Both the position numbers and the translations under genes were made by a program. Of a stretch of DNA of 25,778 nucleotides, positions 1-7,713 are shown piece by piece. The stretch lies in the IMG/VR virus record IMGVR_UViG_3300035698_006192, positions 1 to 25,778 of that record. One strand, written 5' to 3'. The stretch is from a virus. How positions within the stretch are numbered: the stretch's first letter is position 1; the number at the start of each line of letters is the position of its first letter. The notes under the pieces were generated by a model. The model was not told the origin of the DNA. It was given only the letters and a program-made list of their open reading frames with translations, and made no database searches.

Positions 1-162
1 CAGCGCCAATGTAACCTGAGTTGGATGCAGCGCCACTGTTACCTGAGTTGGATGCAGCGCCACTGTTACCTGAGTTGGATGCAGCGCCACTGTAACCTGA
101 GTTGGATGCAGCGCCACTGTAACCTGAGTTGGATGCAGCGCCACTGTCACCTGAGTTGGATT
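1..162. repeat. Six 27-bp tandem repeats
   Basis: Six head-to-tail 27-bp units begin at 1, 28, 55, 82, 109 and 136, possibly continuing beyond the left edge. On the coding (minus) strand each encodes nine residues, so the frame is preserved. The copies are almost identical. Differences fall on the first base of one codon (GAC, TAC, TAC, AAC, AAC, TAC in coding order), with one further change in the edge-most copy (AGT to ATT) and a change at the boundary of the first unit. There are no spacers, so this is not a CRISPR array. Confidence 0.95.
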
Positions 163-493
163 TTTCCTTCTTTGTTTTTATCGCTGAAAACACATAATCA
201 ATATGGGCTTTAACTAATCCGATAATTCCTATTTCTGCCGAGACTTTTAATTCACTGCTAACCGTTTTTACTTCATCTGATTCGTTATCTCCAGATTGTT
301 CAACCTCGAAAAATCTATTATGCGCAGGTTCGTAGAATCGAAAAACATCAAGCGGCGACTGACACGCGTGGAATCCACTATTGCATAATTCTATTTGGTC
401 TTTTGTTTTATATTCGCCACCAATTTCGTATTGGTAGTTTTTGCATTGCATGTTCTTGTCCATACCCTTGTAGGCTTTTATCGGTTTGTCCAT
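1..493 (-). CDS. DUF7666-like protein with 9-residue tandem repeats (partial, runs off left edge)
   Basis: The frame is open from the ATG at 493 to the window edge, giving 164 complete codons and no stop. The N-terminus reads MDKPIKAYKGMDKNMQCKN, followed by an ELCNSGFHACQSPLDVFRF segment and the EIGIIGLVKAHIDYV segment. This order of motifs (KAYKG, then a cysteine-containing G-F-H-A-C segment, then an acidic linker, then repeats rich in G, A, S and N) matches the phage/bacterial family I know as DUF7666, whose function is unknown. From about residue 111 the protein enters a perfect 9-residue repeat, SG(D/Y/N)SGAASN, encoded by six 27-bp units. A strong ribosome binding site (AGGAGG, complement 501-506) lies 7 bases upstream and overlaps the stop of the preceding gene, suggesting coupled translation. 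Family assignment is from memory of sequence patterns; the C-terminus is not visible. Confidence 0.75.
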   Translation of the reverse strand, partial: MDKPIKAYKGMDKNMQCKNYQYEIGGEYKTKDQIELCNSGFHACQSPLDVFRFYEPAHNRFFEVEQSGDNESDEVKTVSSELKVSAEIGIIGLVKAHIDYVFSAIKTKKEKSNSGDSGAASNSGYSGAASNSGYSGAASNSGNSGAASNSGNSGAASNSGYIGA

Positions 494-504
494 TTGTTTC
501 CCTC

Positions 505-714
505 CTAGCTCAAATTCCCCCAAATTTCAGATTCAATGTCTTCTTTCGTTTCTTCTGTAAGTTCCCCTGAAAATTCCTTACCATCACACGATATACCAAA
601 AAGCTCAATGTACTCTGGTGATCCAGGGTAGTCGCGTGTGGCCTTCTCTCCGGCGTGAAGGATGAATTCAACCGTTACTGGAAGATCAGTATAGTATTCT
701 CTTATGTCAGGCAT
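505..714 (-). CDS. Small hypothetical acidic phage protein (69 aa)
   Basis: I do not recognise this protein. Starting at the ATG at 714 it begins MPDIREYYTDLPVTVEF and ends with an acidic helix-like tail (ELTEETKEDIESEIWGN). An in-frame ATG at 729 would add five residues, but 714 is preferred because GGAG (complement 722-725) lies 7 bases upstream of it and because it then overlaps the preceding gene by only eight bases (ATGCCTGA). The protein has no signal peptide or membrane segment. It is one of a run of short genes downstream of the giant virion protein and is translationally coupled to both neighbours, so it is expressed late with them. Function unknown. Confidence 0.65.
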   Translation of the reverse strand: MPDIREYYTDLPVTVEFILHAGEKATRDYPGSPEYIELFGISCDGKEFSGELTEETKEDIESEIWGNLS

Positions 715-919
715 CGCTTTTCTCCACATATCCAGGCTTGAGAATCAGGGAATCCTTCCAGTCGCCGGAGAATTCAGGGGCGTAGGCTGTGGGGATTTCG
801 ATATGATCGTCATCAGTATCAAATTTTTCGGCAGCCCTTACTGGTTTTTTCTCATACTGATACCACTTCAAGTTCATATCCTGTGCAGCCGCATTCATCT
901 TCGTCGGTTCAAAATGCAT
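707..919 (-). CDS. Small hypothetical phage protein (70 aa)
   Basis: The product contains LKWYQYEKKPVRAAEKFD near residues 17-34, then an acidic stretch and FSGDWKDSLILKPGYVE. The KKPV...A..FD opening followed by a G-D-W is faintly reminiscent of the widespread small phage proteins that begin KKPVVVEA-QWD and contain a PGDWIV segment, but the match is too weak to name a family. The ATG at 919 has GGAG five bases upstream (GGAGACCAAATG). That ribosome binding site follows immediately after the T-run of the hairpin at 930-986, so this gene could be expressed separately or at reduced level compared with the large upstream operon. Function unknown. Confidence 0.6.
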   Translation of the reverse strand: MHFEPTKMNAAAQDMNLKWYQYEKKPVRAAEKFDTDDDHIEIPTAYAPEFSGDWKDSLILKPGYVEKSDA

Positions 920-929
920 TTGGTCTCCT

Positions 930-986
930 AAAAGCCGCCACCGCCTATCTCGCGTCCAAGCAAGAGGAGGGTAAGGCGGCGGCAGC
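930..986 (-). terminator. Strong hairpin with T-run at the 3' end of the 102-residue gene
   Basis: On the minus strand the arm at 986-974 (GCTGCCGCCGCCT) can pair over all 13 positions, two of them G-T wobbles, with the arm at 946-934 (AGGCGGTGGCGGC). The loop is 27 bases and TTTT follows at 933-930. The stop codon of the upstream gene (945-947) lies at the foot of the descending arm, and the ribosome binding site of the next gene follows the T-run directly. This looks like a rho-independent or partially read-through terminator, or an RNA-processing hairpin. The loop is longer than usual for a terminator, which lowers confidence. Confidence 0.55.
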
Positions 987-1253
987 TAGGGGAAAGTCAA
1001 AAGTTGTTCTCTCGCTGGACAATGAGATAATACCACCATGGCTTTCCATTGTCAAAGGGAAATAATTATTTTTATTGAAGTTTTTTATTGACATGACCTC
1101 ATGGTCACGTGTTGTCAAGTTCTTTTCGAGATGAATTGTGTGACCCTCGTAATATGTTAGCCCGTTACAGAGTGCGCCAGAATCATCCCTGAGGTCTTCT
1201 TTTTCTATTACCGTCCATTTTTTGCGCTTGAAGGTAAATGTGAAGTCTTTCAT
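945..1253 (-). CDS. Small hypothetical phage protein (102 aa), possible remnant metallopeptidase fold
   Basis: The product opens MKDFTFTFKRKKWTVIEKE and continues GLTYYEGHTIHLEKNL, then TTRDHEVMS. The pattern of an early beta-strand, a G-x-T-I-x-L strand and a following DHEV segment recalls small phage zincin-like proteins, in which the third element would be a helix carrying HExxH. Here the closest match is HEVMS, with Ser in place of the second His, so a working zinc site is not supported. The C-terminal 20 residues (SERTTFDFPLAAAALPSSC) are encoded by the GC-rich ascending arm of a hairpin and may be low-information sequence. The ATG at 1253 directly follows the TAA of the giant upstream gene (TAAATG), with AAGG six bases upstream. 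Family unknown; the peptidase idea is speculative. Confidence 0.55.
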   Translation of the reverse strand: MKDFTFTFKRKKWTVIEKEDLRDDSGALCNGLTYYEGHTIHLEKNLTTRDHEVMSIKNFNKNNYFPLTMESHGGIISLSSERTTFDFPLAAAALPSSCLDAR

Positions 1254-4200
1254 TTATCGCCTTGCGTTCCTGAGCGTGTCGATGTTTACACGCTGGATGC
1301 GAGCGTTTTCCTTCTCTGCCTTGTCCAGCAGGATTTTTAGATTGTCCTGCGTTGGGTTCTTTGAGGTACGCCGTAGGGAGTCAATGAACGCCCTGTGTTC
1401 CTTACGTCTGGTAATCCCCTTTCCCTTAGCGTTACGCAATACATTCTGTACGCTTTTAAGTGAGTATGGAGATGTGGTCTTCAGAAACCCGCTCTGCTTG
1501 ACAAGGGTGGTCGTGTATCGTTCGTCTTTAGTTGACGTTAGATCGGCTACAGCACGACCGAATCCAGCGAATTGACTCCTTAATAAATGGTCTATCTTTC
1601 GTGGATCATCAGTAAATGACGTAAATCCGATGACTTCTGAGAGAATCTTACTTACTCGGCTCGCGCGCTTGGCTCCCTTGCGAAGGCTTGGGTCAAGATC
1701 ATTCTCCCATGGCGGCACGATATACGTGTCCATGAATATATTGCGGTTTGTCGCAGTCTCTATAAGTGGCTTAAACGGTCCCGCAATGTCTGGGGTAGAG
1801 AATGGTGCCAGTGCGTCCAACGAAGATCCAGCAAGGCCGTCAAAAGCGCCTAAATCGCCGCGTATGCCTGCGTCCATCGCGCGTTCGACTACCGTTCCGG
1901 CAACTCCTACCTCAAAAGGCTTGGGGATTGTTATCCATGTGCCACCCGGGGCGGGTATATTCCAGTAGAAGTCACGCCTGTATGCTGGTAGCTGGCGGTA
2001 TTCCTTACCGCGGCCTGTTGCTTCCGCGAGCATGTAATTGGATACAGACGCCCCACCGATAAGGCCGAAGGTATACAGGGCTGCTTGCTTTGGGTTACGT
2101 CCCGCGGCCTTAAAGAGGTTCATTGCACCCTGGATGCGCGGATTGAGGAATGGGATATACGGGTTAAGTTTCCTGGCGAATGAACCCATCTGGTGGAAAT
2201 CAAGGAGCTCGTTTGCTGCTCTCGCCGCCATCAGGTCTATTTGATGTTCTGTTATTCCGGTTGATTCGGGATACATTAACCTGATTTTTTTACGTGCTGC
2301 TGATGCCTCTGCGAATCTATTGCGTAATTCAGAGCGTTTAGTTAGGTTTTCAACGCCCCTTAATCCACCCTCGCTAAGTTCCTTGACCTTCTCCCATGTC
2401 GTGAGCACAACGTTGTCTTGCCTGATGAGCTTTTTGGAATAGGACATCTGCAAGTCGTTGAATTTCTGTCCCGCCGGAGTGTGCTGCCAGCCACCGGTTA
2501 TCATTCCGGAATTGGCAAGGCTATCGAAGTCTGCATCACTCATCTTGGCAACAACATCACTGATGCCGCTGTCATGCTTGCTCAATACCGGCCTCATGAA
2601 AGTATCTCTTATCACGTTTCTACCAGAGAAGAACGGATCATGAGCAATTGACCATCTCAGCACCTTTGCGTGTGCCTGCAACATCTGGGAGACGATTGTG
2701 TTATCCCCGTACTTTTCCGAATTCCTTATCTGTTTTACAACAGCAGGGTCTGCTATCGCGATATGAACCTGCTTGCCGTCAACGATTGCAGTTACTGTGT
2801 TGGTTCCAGGCTGTTTAACGATTTCCATCATGTCTGCAAATAGTTCTGGGTCTTGCTCCAATGCGGTTGCCGTAACCTTCCACGGATCGTTGTGCGCCGT
2901 CTTTCGGACGATCTTGTCGAAGTTATCGAAGGTCGCTTCCATTGGGTTTATGATTACGCGCGCGCTTCCCTTGTACGTTTTGAATGATCCCAAGGCGTCA
3001 GTTTTACCAACCGCCTCTGATTCGTCAAACATACGCTTTAACGGTGTGTAGAAATCGCCCTTACTGCGATAGTAAAGGAATGATTCTTCGCTTATAAGTC
3101 CAGAACGATATCCGAGTTCGAGGCCAGCGTGATTGATTTCATCCATAACGCCAATGGTCTTTTTGATTGCGGCGCTCTCGGCGCTATTGTCGATCCTGGC
3201 AATGAGGTTCTTGGCATGGTCAATGTCACTGCTGGCCTCTCCACCCATGCCCGTCATACCGCTGTCTGACCATTGCTGAAGGTTTGCCCTTAGTTCTTTC
3301 GCAGTCCCGGACCTGTCTGCGTTTATTTCTTTTATCCCGATCCCCACATCTACCTCATTGCGCTTGCTTATTTTGTGTAGTGGTCTTAAATCGGTTGGGG
3401 TAATTTCAGCACCGGATTCTATCTTCCCAATAACTGAGTTGAGTTCGTTGTATTCCCCAACGGTTCTACGGCTTACAGCATAGCCATTAACGTATTCCAT
3501 AAATGTATCAAGCGCTTCCGGGGGTACTGTCTCCCCGTACTTGTTCTTGAGGAAATCAATTGCTGGCTCGAATAACCTATTCATGTGTTTTCCGCGCTTC
3601 AGAATTTCGTGTCCACCATACATCAGTGAGTGTTCACCACTGATTACTCCAGCGGCTCTACCTGCTAGTGCTGGTGAATTTCGGTCAAGTATTTCGGGAT
3701 TCATGTTTGACTCGAAGGCTTTGAATATATCATTGTCAACGGCACGGTCAAATAGTTCCTTCTGCGTTTTATGCTTGAGGTTTTGATCGTCGTCAATGAA
3801 CGTTTCGAGCGCGCTTCCCTCATAATGCTTCCTTACTCCGGCCCTGCCTTCAGTCACAATGTCATGACCGATGTCCTGGGCGTGTTTCATTACGCCCTTT
3901 ACGGTTGTTTTTTCTCTTACTGAACTGGTGATATGCTTTAATGACGGGTCTGGTCCAGCGTCAAGTACGCTCTCTTCCTTCAGGCTAAATCTCACGCCAC
4001 CGGGCTTCGCGATATCATCACCACCAAGTACCGATTTCTTCCAGTATTCACCGCGCGTGATATCTCTGATTATTCCTGAGTCTGTTTTCTTGCCAGTCAG
4101 CTTTTCGTAGATGGATATGAGGGTATCCCATATCTTCTTTGATAGCGAGTCTTTAGCAAACTTGCCGTGTTTAAGTCCCTTCACAACCGCCTCTTCTGCC

Positions 4201-5696
4201 TGCACTGCGTCTGATATTCCACTGGCATATTTCTTCAATAGCATGGGCATGTCATCGTCGAGAAGTCCGGTTCTGACAAGACCGTGTGTGAATTCCTCAA
4301 ACACGTCACTTACGTCTGTGTCTGGGGTGAACTGTATTCTGAATGCGCCTGTGTTGTCAACGAAAAACTTCCCGCCTACTACCTTCTCGGCTTCTGGAGT
4401 AACTATTTGTTGCCCGAGTTCAACAATCATCCGTTTACCGTTATCCATTGTAACGCTGATCGCGCCGCCTTCAAGGTCATTGATCTGACTGACGCCGGGG
4501 AATTTCTTTAGCGCCTTCCTCACGTCGAGCGCTTGCGCTGGTTTAGTGCGCTTCAGACTGAACATTTCGCCACTTGGTTCGGCAAATACGTCCTCGTATC
4601 TCGCAAGACCTACATCTTCACTGCCGGGGATGCCGGTAATCCCACCAGGGTGTCGCTTCGCATCGCGGATTGAATGCTTAATATGGCCGCTAAGTGTGCT
4701 CCTAAGCTTGCCCTTGGCATTACCACCAGCCTTTGCCTGCATGGTCCCAACTGATTCCCAAGTCCTTGCTACGGCGTCCTGTGCAACCTCATCGGCAATG
4801 TCACCGTAAAGCCCATGCTTTCTTGCCATCTGTGCGGCTTCGCTCATGATCTGTTCGTCTGGAAGTGATTGCCATACGGTTTTGGCGTCTGGATCGGCAA
4901 GGACATTGTCTATCTTTGTTGGCGCGGATTCGAGTATATCATCTAGCTTTGGTGCCGCGGCGTCAACTGGTATTCTGGTTTCAGACGGTAGTACCCCAAC
5001 GGTTCTACGGCCAGCATCGAATATTGCCTTCCGTCCCTTACCGAAAACGTCAAGCGCCGGATCAAGGCCGCGATTAAATACCTTACCCTTGGTGAAGTAG
5101 TCATGTGGGGTTTCTACGCCGAGTATTTGCGATAGCATCCCCGCACGTTCGCCAACTTGTTTCTCTACCCATGTCGCTACGCTTGCCTTGTTCACGCCGA
5201 GGTCGAGCATCTGTTTGGCGGTGCGCCGCAAGAGTCTACCCTTGACTGCCGCCTTTGCTCCCAACCCAAGTCCAGTGAATGTTAATGGATCAGTACCGAT
5301 TTCTCCAGCAATCTGTCCGTATTTGAATACTGCGCCGGGTATTGGGATGTCGCCGAACGTGTCACTTGCGATTACCGCTTCCCCCTTAATTCCGTGTTCC
5401 CACAACTTAGGTTTTTGTGCCTGAAGTAAGGCACCATATTTAGTAAATGCTGATTCTGTGTGTCTTACTGGTTGGCCTTCAACGGTAAGGCCAGTACGTC
5501 GATTCATGCCAAGCGCACCGCTTATTCCAGGCAGACTTAAATCAAATGATGTTTTCTTATTATAGGAGTCTGTAATGTATGGTAATGCTTGGGCGGCTAT
5601 GCCTGTGCCAACCGTTTGGGCTAACTCAAATGGTGCAAATAGCGGATTTCCACCACTGATCTTTTCATTAACCATGCTATCGAACATCTCGCCCAT
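1254..5696 (-). CDS. Giant LPD38-type virion protein, probable DNA-ejection/internal virion protein (1480 aa)
   Basis: The C-terminal third matches the pattern of large polyvalent protein-associated domain 38: HDPFFSGRNVIRDTFMRP near residues 1019-1036, NPYIPFLNPRIQG near 1178-1190, a hydrophobic stretch near 1203-1224, YWNIPAPGG and ITIPKPFEVG near 1243-1264. Earlier parts are a helical region (1-280), a segment like sigma-70 region 2 (about 284-350), and a zincin-like helix VFEEFTHGL (465-473) with a second acidic/helical part AEEAVVKGLKHG. Two FSLK motifs (379-382 and 569-572) separate modules, as is common in polyvalent proteins. Large size and position after the tail fibre and two small helical virion proteins fit a T7 gp16-like role, carried in the capsid and ejected with DNA. 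The ATG at 5696 has GGAG six bases upstream. Exact function is inferred, not shown. Confidence 0.75.
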   Translation of the reverse strand: MGEMFDSMVNEKISGGNPLFAPFELAQTVGTGIAAQALPYITDSYNKKTSFDLSLPGISGALGMNRRTGLTVEGQPVRHTESAFTKYGALLQAQKPKLWEHGIKGEAVIASDTFGDIPIPGAVFKYGQIAGEIGTDPLTFTGLGLGAKAAVKGRLLRRTAKQMLDLGVNKASVATWVEKQVGERAGMLSQILGVETPHDYFTKGKVFNRGLDPALDVFGKGRKAIFDAGRRTVGVLPSETRIPVDAAAPKLDDILESAPTKIDNVLADPDAKTVWQSLPDEQIMSEAAQMARKHGLYGDIADEVAQDAVARTWESVGTMQAKAGGNAKGKLRSTLSGHIKHSIRDAKRHPGGITGIPGSEDVGLARYEDVFAEPSGEMFSLKRTKPAQALDVRKALKKFPGVSQINDLEGGAISVTMDNGKRMIVELGQQIVTPEAEKVVGGKFFVDNTGAFRIQFTPDTDVSDVFEEFTHGLVRTGLLDDDMPMLLKKYASGISDAVQAEEAVVKGLKHGKFAKDSLSKKIWDTLISIYEKLTGKKTDSGIIRDITRGEYWKKSVLGGDDIAKPGGVRFSLKEESVLDAGPDPSLKHITSSVREKTTVKGVMKHAQDIGHDIVTEGRAGVRKHYEGSALETFIDDDQNLKHKTQKELFDRAVDNDIFKAFESNMNPEILDRNSPALAGRAAGVISGEHSLMYGGHEILKRGKHMNRLFEPAIDFLKNKYGETVPPEALDTFMEYVNGYAVSRRTVGEYNELNSVIGKIESGAEITPTDLRPLHKISKRNEVDVGIGIKEINADRSGTAKELRANLQQWSDSGMTGMGGEASSDIDHAKNLIARIDNSAESAAIKKTIGVMDEINHAGLELGYRSGLISEESFLYYRSKGDFYTPLKRMFDESEAVGKTDALGSFKTYKGSARVIINPMEATFDNFDKIVRKTAHNDPWKVTATALEQDPELFADMMEIVKQPGTNTVTAIVDGKQVHIAIADPAVVKQIRNSEKYGDNTIVSQMLQAHAKVLRWSIAHDPFFSGRNVIRDTFMRPVLSKHDSGISDVVAKMSDADFDSLANSGMITGGWQHTPAGQKFNDLQMSYSKKLIRQDNVVLTTWEKVKELSEGGLRGVENLTKRSELRNRFAEASAARKKIRLMYPESTGITEHQIDLMAARAANELLDFHQMGSFARKLNPYIPFLNPRIQGAMNLFKAAGRNPKQAALYTFGLIGGASVSNYMLAEATGRGKEYRQLPAYRRDFYWNIPAPGGTWITIPKPFEVGVAGTVVERAMDAGIRGDLGAFDGLAGSSLDALAPFSTPDIAGPFKPLIETATNRNIFMDTYIVPPWENDLDPSLRKGAKRASRVSKILSEVIGFTSFTDDPRKIDHLLRSQFAGFGRAVADLTSTKDERYTTTLVKQSGFLKTTSPYSLKSVQNVLRNAKGKGITRRKEHRAFIDSLRRTSKNPTQDNLKILLDKAEKENARIQRVNIDTLRNARR

Positions 5697-5707
5697 ATCA
5701 ATCTCCG

Positions 5708-6448
5708 TTAGTCCAGAACTTCAAGGTTTGGTCCGGTTCCGGAAATATATCTTGAGGCACGATCAATAAGAAGTTGGAATCGCTTGCGTTCTTTTGGTGA
5801 TGCAGTTCCGTTACGCATTTTTCTCTCAAGTGTATCGACTTCAATACCAAATTTCTCAAGGAATTGAGACCGCCTTTTTCTTTGTGGGAGGCCAACAAAC
5901 GGAATATGTTCATAGGCTGTTGATCCGCGTGGCATATCACCAACAAGCAATCCTTGATTGCTTTGGTCATATTTTCCTGGGTCTTGAACTGGAACGTCAA
6001 GACCCATCATGTCAAGCGAGTTCTGTGCCGATCTGTCTCCCCCTTCAGCACGGATTCTAAGGTCTGCCACTTTCTGGGCATCGTCAATCCCTAATCGACC
6101 TTGTCCTTGCTGCGGCATCATTCTCCTTAAATCCATTTGTTTCCGGATTTCAGCCAGTTGACTCTTTTTTTCCGCTTGCGCTCTGCGGTTATACGCATCC
6201 CACTCGTAGTTCTGCATTAGCTGTTTCTGCTTTACCCCGGCATTGTATGCGTTCCAACTGTATTTGTCGGTCCGTGCCTGCTCGCGGGACGTTATTTGAT
6301 CCTGCTGCTGAAGCATGTCGAATGAGCGAGAGTAGTCCTGCTGCTCTTGCATACGCTTCAATCGCTCTGCCTCGTTTGCTCCACGCGCGCTACCCGCAAG
6401 GGCATCCATATACCCGGCGATTCCCGTGCCGTAAATTGGATTTGCCAT
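5708..6448 (-). CDS. Helical virion protein, probable ejection protein (246 aa)
   Basis: The product opens MANPIYGTGIAGYMDALAGS and is then strongly helical and rich in Gln, Arg and Glu (about residues 25-115, with EAERLKRMQEQQ and AQAEKKSQLAEIRKQ), followed by a more globular part and a basic C-terminus (RKMRNGTASPKERKRFQLL). I do not recognise a named family. Composition, length and position just upstream of the giant internal-virion-like gene resemble the T7 gp14/gp15 class of core or ejection proteins. GGGAG lies seven bases before the ATG at 6448, and the stop is 11 bases before the next start. No membrane segment is evident apart from the mildly hydrophobic N-terminus. Confidence 0.65.
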   Translation of the reverse strand: MANPIYGTGIAGYMDALAGSARGANEAERLKRMQEQQDYSRSFDMLQQQDQITSREQARTDKYSWNAYNAGVKQKQLMQNYEWDAYNRRAQAEKKSQLAEIRKQMDLRRMMPQQGQGRLGIDDAQKVADLRIRAEGGDRSAQNSLDMMGLDVPVQDPGKYDQSNQGLLVGDMPRGSTAYEHIPFVGLPQRKRRSQFLEKFGIEVDTLERKMRNGTASPKERKRFQLLIDRASRYISGTGPNLEVLD

Positions 6449-6483
6449 GTTTTTACTCCCTTATTTAACTGAACTCATTCCTT

Positions 6484-7659
6484 TTACGCGCCAGGCCAAG
6501 AGAATGGATCATTCCTGCCGAGTGGCTGGTGTAGGAGGTTCATCTGTGGTCGCCCTTGCTTCCACCATTCATCCCCCTGGTCATCTGGCCACGAGAATGG
6601 ATCATTCCTGCCGAGTGGCTGTTGTAGGAGGTTCATCTGTGGTCGCCCTTGCTTCCACCATTCATCCCCCTGGTCATCTGGCCACGAGAATGGATCATTC
6701 CTGCCGAGTGGCTGTTGCATACTGCCCTGCCGAGTGACTGCAAACGCATTCTTGAATTGCACCCCTGAGTTCCATCCGACGGATGGCATGTGTTGCGGCT
6801 GCTGGCCTGGGAACATACCTTCATACGGATTCGTAGTGGGTGAGTCCGTGCCGTAATACGGATTCGCGTATATCTGCTGCATGGCATCGTATGTATTCAA
6901 CGGTGCGACTTGTGGATTGTAGCTTGTAAGTAGGTTTGAATATCTGTTAGCCATTCCACCGAGTTGCCCGTAATACTGATTCATCATCGCGCCGCCAGCG
7001 CCAATTGCCTGTGACCGACCGCTCTGCTTCATCCGCTCGTTTTGCAAGTCAATGTCAAGCATCGCGCGATTAAGGTTACTCCCGCTACGGCTTCTCGCCG
7101 ACCAGTCTGCATCCTCAACCTGCTCTCCACGCAACCCATATCTTGATGCGCGTGACCTGATTGCTCCACGTCCACTTGCCAATTCAGCCGCTGCCTTCGC
7201 CTGCGCACGTCCCTGTAGCCTACGCATTACTGAATTGCTAAGTCCTGGGTTATCCATCCAGCTTGTGATATTCTTTCGTAGCGAAGAAAACATCGGGTCG
7301 TCTTTGTATTGATCCATCATACCCGAAAGCGTACTTTCAGCCCGTTGCTGCCTTCCCTCGATTTGCTGGTTAGCCTTGTTCTGTAACGCCGTGTGCTGGT
7401 CAATCGACATCTCAGCTAACGCCCTCGCGCTTTGCTGATTAAGCCTTGCATCGCTTTGGGCAGACTGTCGTTGAGTGACAACATCTCCCGCCGCTATTGA
7501 TCGTCCACGGATAGCGTTGCTAGTGCTTTGGTCTCCTGGCGTAAACGTTGGCGGCTGAAGTTGCGCGTATGGATTTGGTTGCTGTTGCTGGAAAGGCTGA
7601 CGATATTGGTCAAGCCCTGGTCCCTGAACCATCCAATTATTATCAGCAGGATAAGCCAT
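6484..7659 (-). CDS. Gln-rich virion protein with C-terminal tandem repeats, probable ejection protein (391 aa)
   Basis: The N-terminal 60 residues are rich in Pro and Gln (YRQPFQQQQPNPYAQ) and look unstructured. Residues 60-245 are helical and rich in Ala, Gln, Ser and Arg, with SRASRYGLRGEQVEDADW and a glycine stretch (AIGAGGAMMNQYYGQLGGM). From about residue 315 the tail holds two identical 31-residue repeats beginning QQPLGRNDPFSWPDD and a third truncated copy that ends the protein (HQPLGRNDPFSWPGA). The helical middle resembles small virion proteins encoded beside internal core proteins in podovirus-like phages. The ATG at 7659 has GGAGG six bases upstream. The repeats look recently duplicated, so C-terminal length may vary between relatives. 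No family name can be given. Confidence 0.65.
   Translation of the reverse strand: MAYPADNNWMVQGPGLDQYRQPFQQQQPNPYAQLQPPTFTPGDQSTSNAIRGRSIAAGDVVTQRQSAQSDARLNQQSARALAEMSIDQHTALQNKANQQIEGRQQRAESTLSGMMDQYKDDPMFSSLRKNITSWMDNPGLSNSVMRRLQGRAQAKAAAELASGRGAIRSRASRYGLRGEQVEDADWSARSRSGSNLNRAMLDIDLQNERMKQSGRSQAIGAGGAMMNQYYGQLGGMANRYSNLLTSYNPQVAPLNTYDAMQQIYANPYYGTDSPTTNPYEGMFPGQQPQHMPSVGWNSGVQFKNAFAVTRQGSMQQPLGRNDPFSWPDDQGDEWWKQGRPQMNLLQQPLGRNDPFSWPDDQGDEWWKQGRPQMNLLHQPLGRNDPFSWPGA
6492..6717. repeat. 93-bp tandem repeat, 2.4 copies, inside the 391-residue gene
   Basis: The motif GAGAATGGATCATTCCTGCC starts at 6500, 6593 and 6686, a period of exactly 93 bases (31 codons). The two full units in coding order encode identical residues. 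The partial third unit at the 3' end differs by Q to H and a silent Ser change, then runs into the stop. A short related fragment (CCTGCCGAGTGACTG, about 6725-6739) lies at the outer edge and could have seeded the duplication. Confidence 0.95.
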
Positions 7660-7713
7660 TATTAACCTCCCGGCACATATGCGCCGCTATTTCAACACAC
7701 GGAAATTCATTCC

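Noticed and set aside
1-162. Possible CRISPR array
   Set aside because: The units are directly adjacent with no spacers, and they preserve the reading frame of a protein repeat.
25-213. Plus-strand open frame made of a repeated MQRHCYLSW unit
   Set aside because: It is the opposite-strand shadow of the 27-bp repeats in the DUF7666-like gene and has no ribosome binding site.
7671-7686. Palindrome CGGCACATATGCGCCG before the 391-residue gene
   Set aside because: The match is imperfect, there is no loop room for a stable hairpin and no T-run, so it is probably chance.
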